Shown here: piece after piece, positions 61,224 through 64,000 of the stretch
Layout: every line of letters begins with the position of its first letter
Position numbering within the stretch: the first letter of the stretch is position 1
Origin: Neolewinella maritima
Lineage (GTDB): Bacteria > Bacteroidota > Bacteroidia > Chitinophagales > Saprospiraceae
Assembly: GCF_923081025.1 (NCBI RefSeq)
Contig: NZ_CAKLPZ010000002.1
Span: 620,001-684,000, forward strand
Length of the DNA: 64,000 bases
Direction of reading: 5' to 3'
The notes under the pieces: model-generated
What the model was told of the DNA's origin: nothing
Database searches by the model: none
Seen by the model: the letters and a program-made list of their open reading frames with translations, nothing else
Translations under genes and position numbers: made by a program

Positions 61224-63542
61224 TTACATTCCTTCCGGGCGGGGCCGCTGGTGCAATGTTTTGGCCAGGCCTACCACGAGCAGTACAGCTACCCCGATAC
61301 TGATGCGGGTCCAGTAGGTTTGTCGGGGTACGAGGGCGGTTTGCAGGTGGGTGGGGTTAGCCGTGCCGGGGGTGCCGGGGCCAGACTCGACGACCCAGTG
61401 CTCGGGCTGTACGTTGTCCAGGCCGGGGAGGGCCAGGGCGTAGGTGAAGCTGCTATCCGCCTGATCGTCCAGCCGGTAGCTCAGGGCGTTGACGTAGCTG
61501 CCGTCGCCGGCGTAGAGCCCGATGCGGTCGCCAGACTTATTGAGTCCGAAGGGGAGGCCGGTCAGGAAGTCGGGGGCCAGGGGGTAGGTCTGGCGAAACT
61601 TATCCTCCTTCTCGCATACCACCAAGTAGCCCCCGGCCGGTAGACTGGTGGGGGGGAAGGTGTACCGCCGCCGGCTGTCGTCGGTCAGGTACCAACCCGT
61701 CAATTTTACCGGGCCGCTGCTGCGGTTGTGGAGCTCGACCCAGTCACCACCGGCTTTGCTGCGGGGGCAGAGCTCGTTGATGATGACCTGATCCGCCAGG
61801 GGGTGCTGGACGGCTTCGAAGCGGGCGATGAGATGATACGCCCGGTCGCGTGCCAAGTCGAGCGTGATGTCGCTGCCCTCGAGATCCGTCCCGTCCCACC
61901 CCGCGAAGCGGTAGCCGGGTTCGGCTACGGCGTGCAGGCTGAGGGGGAAGTTGGCGAAGTACGCACCGTTCAGTCCGTCGCTGCCGACCTGTAGGTTGTC
62001 GTTAAGTACGACATAGCCGCCCCGCCGCGCCTGTAGGCTGACGGTGCGATCCGCCCCCGCCCGGAAGTAGTCCCGCAGGTGCTCGCGCAGGTAGGTGGGC
62101 CGCAGTTGTCCGAAGCGACGCAATTGCTCGAGGTGGTACTGCCACTGCTTCGGCGACTGCTCCCAGCGGGCGAGGTGACGGGGCATCTCGTCGGTCACGC
62201 CGTCGATCATAATTTCGGTCAGCTCCGCAACGGCCTCGGGGCTGAAGTCGCTGTGGAGGTAGTCGAGCGTACGGTTGACGAAGGTGCGTCGGTAATCGGG
62301 ATTGGTGAGTAACCGGCGCTGGAAGAGGGTAGACCAGGGCGGGTTGGGCCAGCTCGGTCCGGCGGGGTCGGTATTGAAGGCCAGGGTATTGATGGTCCAA
62401 CCCTCCCGGCGGTGTAGACCGAAGCCCTGGTCTACGTCGTACAGCAACCAGCGGAAGCGCTGTCCGGGTCCGTCCGGTCGCCAGTAGCGAATATTGCCAC
62501 CGGCATCCCGGTTGTCGAAGTAGGTCTGGGCGATCTGAAGCCGTTGGAAGTTATCAATGTCCATCAGCTCACCGAGGCGGGCGAAGGTAGCGGGATCGCG
62601 CAGGTCCTGGGTAGTGATAAACACCTGCAGCTGCCGGTACGCCCGGATGGAGCCGTGCTTGAGGGTTTGCTGGTGCTCCAGTAGGCTGAGGGAGTCTTTC
62701 TTGACCCCCTTGTGGTGGTCGGCCAGGTAGCGGGGGTTGATCTTTTCGCGCAGGTGGTACAGGCCCCAGTAGGTACCGTTGAGGTAAACGTGGACCGGGC
62801 GGGCGGCCTGGAGGTCCATGTCCCAGCTGGGGTCGACGAGCAGGCTGGTGAGCAGGGCATCGCGAATAAAACTGCGGCCCCAGTCGCTGCCGCCGTTGCG
62901 CACGACGAGGAAGCGGAAGTCGTCGGGTCCGTCGTCGCCGAAGAGGGGGTAGTCAATGCGCTTGTTGCCGTACGTCTTGCGGCCAGAGAGAGAAAAGGAC
63001 TTCTGGGGGTGCATGCGGCTTACGCCGCCGAACATGCGCAGGCCCAGGGTGCCATCGTGTACGACCGTGCCGTCGGCTTCGATGAGGTCTACGTGGGCGG
63101 GGTGTTCGGCGTGGGTCCACCAGTTGGCGCCCTGAGGGTCCCAGGCACCGAGGCCGTCGTCGGGGCCGGGCATGAACCAGCCGGAGGTGGTCGAGAAAAG
63201 TCGCCAGGGATCGATCCCTACCGATACGGTAAGCAACTCCGTAGCGGGCTCGCCGATCAGGTAACTGGCTCCCACCGTCCGGCCCTGCTGCACGAACCCG
63301 CTAAAGCGCGCAGCGCGGACGACCTGGGAGGTACTGACTGGAATGGGGGTGCCGTCGTACACGGAAGAGCGTGGGGTGGGGGTGCTGCCGTCCGTGGTAT
63401 AGAACACCGCACCCGCGGCCCCGCCCGCAATCCGTACCTGCTGCGTCCGCGCGTAGATACCCGGGGCGGGATGGAAGGACAGGGTATCCTGCGCGCCGGA
63501 CAGCAACGGAAGGAAGAGGACGAAGAGAAGGATACCACGCAA
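61224..63542 (-). CDS. CotH-kinase/lamin-tail surface protein
   Basis: Exported protein of 772 residues: a signal peptide (MRGILLFVLFLPLLSGAQ), then a chitobiase-type C-terminal fold (FYTTDGSTPTPRSSVYDG). The CotH kinase-like domain follows: LRMFGGVSRMHPQKSFSL, RNGGSDWGRSFIRDAL, VYLNGTYWGLYHLREKINPR, and RWLLYDVDQGFGL. Next is a lamin-tail domain (VIINELCPRSKAGGDWVEL, LTGWYLTDDSRRRYTFPP). A C-terminal membrane helix and a basic tail end it (ISIGVAVLLVVGLAKTLHQR). The start is TTG at 63542, since an in-frame stop lies just upstream and no nearby ATG exists. The final residues are encoded by a copy of the GC-rich dispersed element. CotH proteins phosphorylate proteins in spore formers; function here is unknown. 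Confidence 0.88.
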   Translation of the reverse strand: MRGILLFVLFLPLLSGAQDTLSFHPAPGIYARTQQVRIAGGAAGAVFYTTDGSTPTPRSSVYDGTPIPVSTSQVVRAARFSGFVQQGRTVGASYLIGEPATELLTVSVGIDPWRLFSTTSGWFMPGPDDGLGAWDPQGANWWTHAEHPAHVDLIEADGTVVHDGTLGLRMFGGVSRMHPQKSFSLSGRKTYGNKRIDYPLFGDDGPDDFRFLVVRNGGSDWGRSFIRDALLTSLLVDPSWDMDLQAARPVHVYLNGTYWGLYHLREKINPRYLADHHKGVKKDSLSLLEHQQTLKHGSIRAYRQLQVFITTQDLRDPATFARLGELMDIDNFQRLQIAQTYFDNRDAGGNIRYWRPDGPGQRFRWLLYDVDQGFGLHRREGWTINTLAFNTDPAGPSWPNPPWSTLFQRRLLTNPDYRRTFVNRTLDYLHSDFSPEAVAELTEIMIDGVTDEMPRHLARWEQSPKQWQYHLEQLRRFGQLRPTYLREHLRDYFRAGADRTVSLQARRGGYVVLNDNLQVGSDGLNGAYFANFPLSLHAVAEPGYRFAGWDGTDLEGSDITLDLARDRAYHLIARFEAVQHPLADQVIINELCPRSKAGGDWVELHNRSSGPVKLTGWYLTDDSRRRYTFPPTSLPAGGYLVVCEKEDKFRQTYPLAPDFLTGLPFGLNKSGDRIGLYAGDGSYVNALSYRLDDQADSSFTYALALPGLDNVQPEHWVVESGPGTPGTANPTHLQTALVPRQTYWTRISIGVAVLLVVGLAKTLHQRPRPEGM
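61236..61258 (-). repeat. GC-rich dispersed element, exact copy at the CotH 3' end/rlmB leader
   Basis: On the minus strand CATTGCACCAGCGGCCCCGC begins the copy, with core 61238-61254. It is in frame and encodes the last residues of the CotH-type protein (H-Q-R-P-R-P), and lies about 22-40 bp upstream of the rlmB start. Confidence 0.72.
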
Positions 63543-63586
63543 GCCGTAAACGCCTTAATTGAGTACTTTGGGGGCAACCAATTTAC

Positions 63587-63594
63587 TACCTTCT
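63587..63594 (+). promoter_or_regulatory. Possible leaderless promoter, TACCTTCT
   Basis: TAnnTTCn-type box two bases before the ATG at 63597, comparable to TACCTTCA before the DivIC-like gene. Transcription would start at or next to the start codon. Confidence 0.35.
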
Positions 63595-63596
63595 TG

Positions 63597-64000
63597 ATGC
63601 ACAGCCTGGAAAACGACCTGCTCCGAATAACCGTGAACGCAACCGGTGCCGAACTGACCAGCCTGGTGAAGCGGGACACCGGACAGGAGTATATCTGGAG
63701 TGGCGACCCGGCCGTGTGGGGTAGTACCGCACCCGTCCTGTTTCCGATCATCGGCACCCTCAAGGATGGTAAAACGCAGATCGAGGGCAAGGAGTATGCC
63801 ATCCCGAAGCACGGCATCATCCGGCACAGCGACAAACTGGAGCTGTACTCCAAGCTGGAGGACCGGCTCGTGTTCCGGCTCTGCTCCGATGAGGAAACCT
63901 ACGCCCAGTACCCCTATCACTTCGACTTTCGCATCACCTTCCGGCTGCGCAACGAGCACCTGATCGTGTACCACGAGGTGATGAACCGCGACAACCGGCC
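63597..64000 (+). CDS. Aldose 1-epimerase family protein (3' truncated by window edge)
   Basis: First 134 codons of a galactose-mutarotase-like protein of the LacX/YeaD type. It starts MHSLENDLLRITVNATGAEL, continues with YIWSGDPAVWGSTAPVLFPI and the G-x-hexapeptide IGTLKDGK, then YAIPKHGIIRH, where the His in KHGIIRH is a conserved active-site candidate. It is divergent from the CotH-type gene. The end lies outside the window, so the second catalytic Glu cannot be seen. Confidence 0.88.
   Translation, partial: MHSLENDLLRITVNATGAELTSLVKRDTGQEYIWSGDPAVWGSTAPVLFPIIGTLKDGKTQIEGKEYAIPKHGIIRHSDKLELYSKLEDRLVFRLCSDEETYAQYPYHFDFRITFRLRNEHLIVYHEVMNRDNR

Overview
The window is a high-GC stretch of a Bacteroidota chromosome, probably a Saprospiria/Lewinella-like bacterium. 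Three things point there. Two secreted proteins carry type IX secretion (T9SS) C-terminal sorting domains. Many gene starts are preceded by the Bacteroidota -7 promoter element (TAnnTTTG, here often TAnnTTCG). A DUF1501/DUF1800 pair and a colanic-acid-like exopolysaccharide locus are present. The phylum is well supported; the finer placement is inference from GC content and gene style. I saw no rRNA, tRNA, CRISPR array, transposase or phage genes.

Layout. 1-6.5 kb: housekeeping genes (SCO protein fragment, HD phosphohydrolase, nadC, ssb, nth, DUF721/recF, dapD). 6.5-11.4 kb: a three-gene set on the + strand, namely a TPR-CHAT protease-like protein with an N-terminal export signal and a C-terminal membrane anchor, a subtilase (S8) without a signal peptide, and an unlisted 58-codon single-pass membrane ORF. 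11.4-15.4 kb: a membrane protein of unknown function, a Tat-exported hydroxypyruvate-isomerase-like protein, a GMC oxidoreductase and a DUF421 protein. 15.6-19.3 kb: carA, eno, a DivIC/FtsB-like protein and sucD, closed by a strong bidirectional hairpin.

19.4-42.8 kb: a large minus-strand exopolysaccharide region. Nucleotide-sugar genes (fcl, ugd, UDP-xylose synthase, gmd) supply GDP-fucose, UDP-glucuronate and UDP-xylose. An initiating sugar-phosphate transferase, a WcaI-like transferase and six further glycosyltransferases assemble the unit. A Wzx-like flippase, a Wzy-like polymerase, a Wzc-type tyrosine autokinase and a Wza-like lipoprotein flip, polymerise and export it. A DUF1501/DUF1800 pair sits inside the nucleotide-sugar part.

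43.5-58.2 kb: one 14.7-kb gene for a 4,904-residue T9SS-exported surface protein with a beta-propeller, malectin-like, five carbohydrate-binding-like, about twelve PKD and many thrombospondin type 3 calcium-binding modules. It lies divergently next to the polysaccharide export genes, which fits a role in binding polysaccharide (inference). 58.3-64 kb: recG, rlmB, a CotH-kinase/lamin-tail surface protein and the start of an aldose 1-epimerase-like gene.

The least explained items are the CHAT/subtilase/small-membrane-protein set, a GC-rich 17-bp dispersed element found mostly in 5' leaders of minus-strand genes, and long palindromic intergenic elements built from degenerate CACGGATT words.
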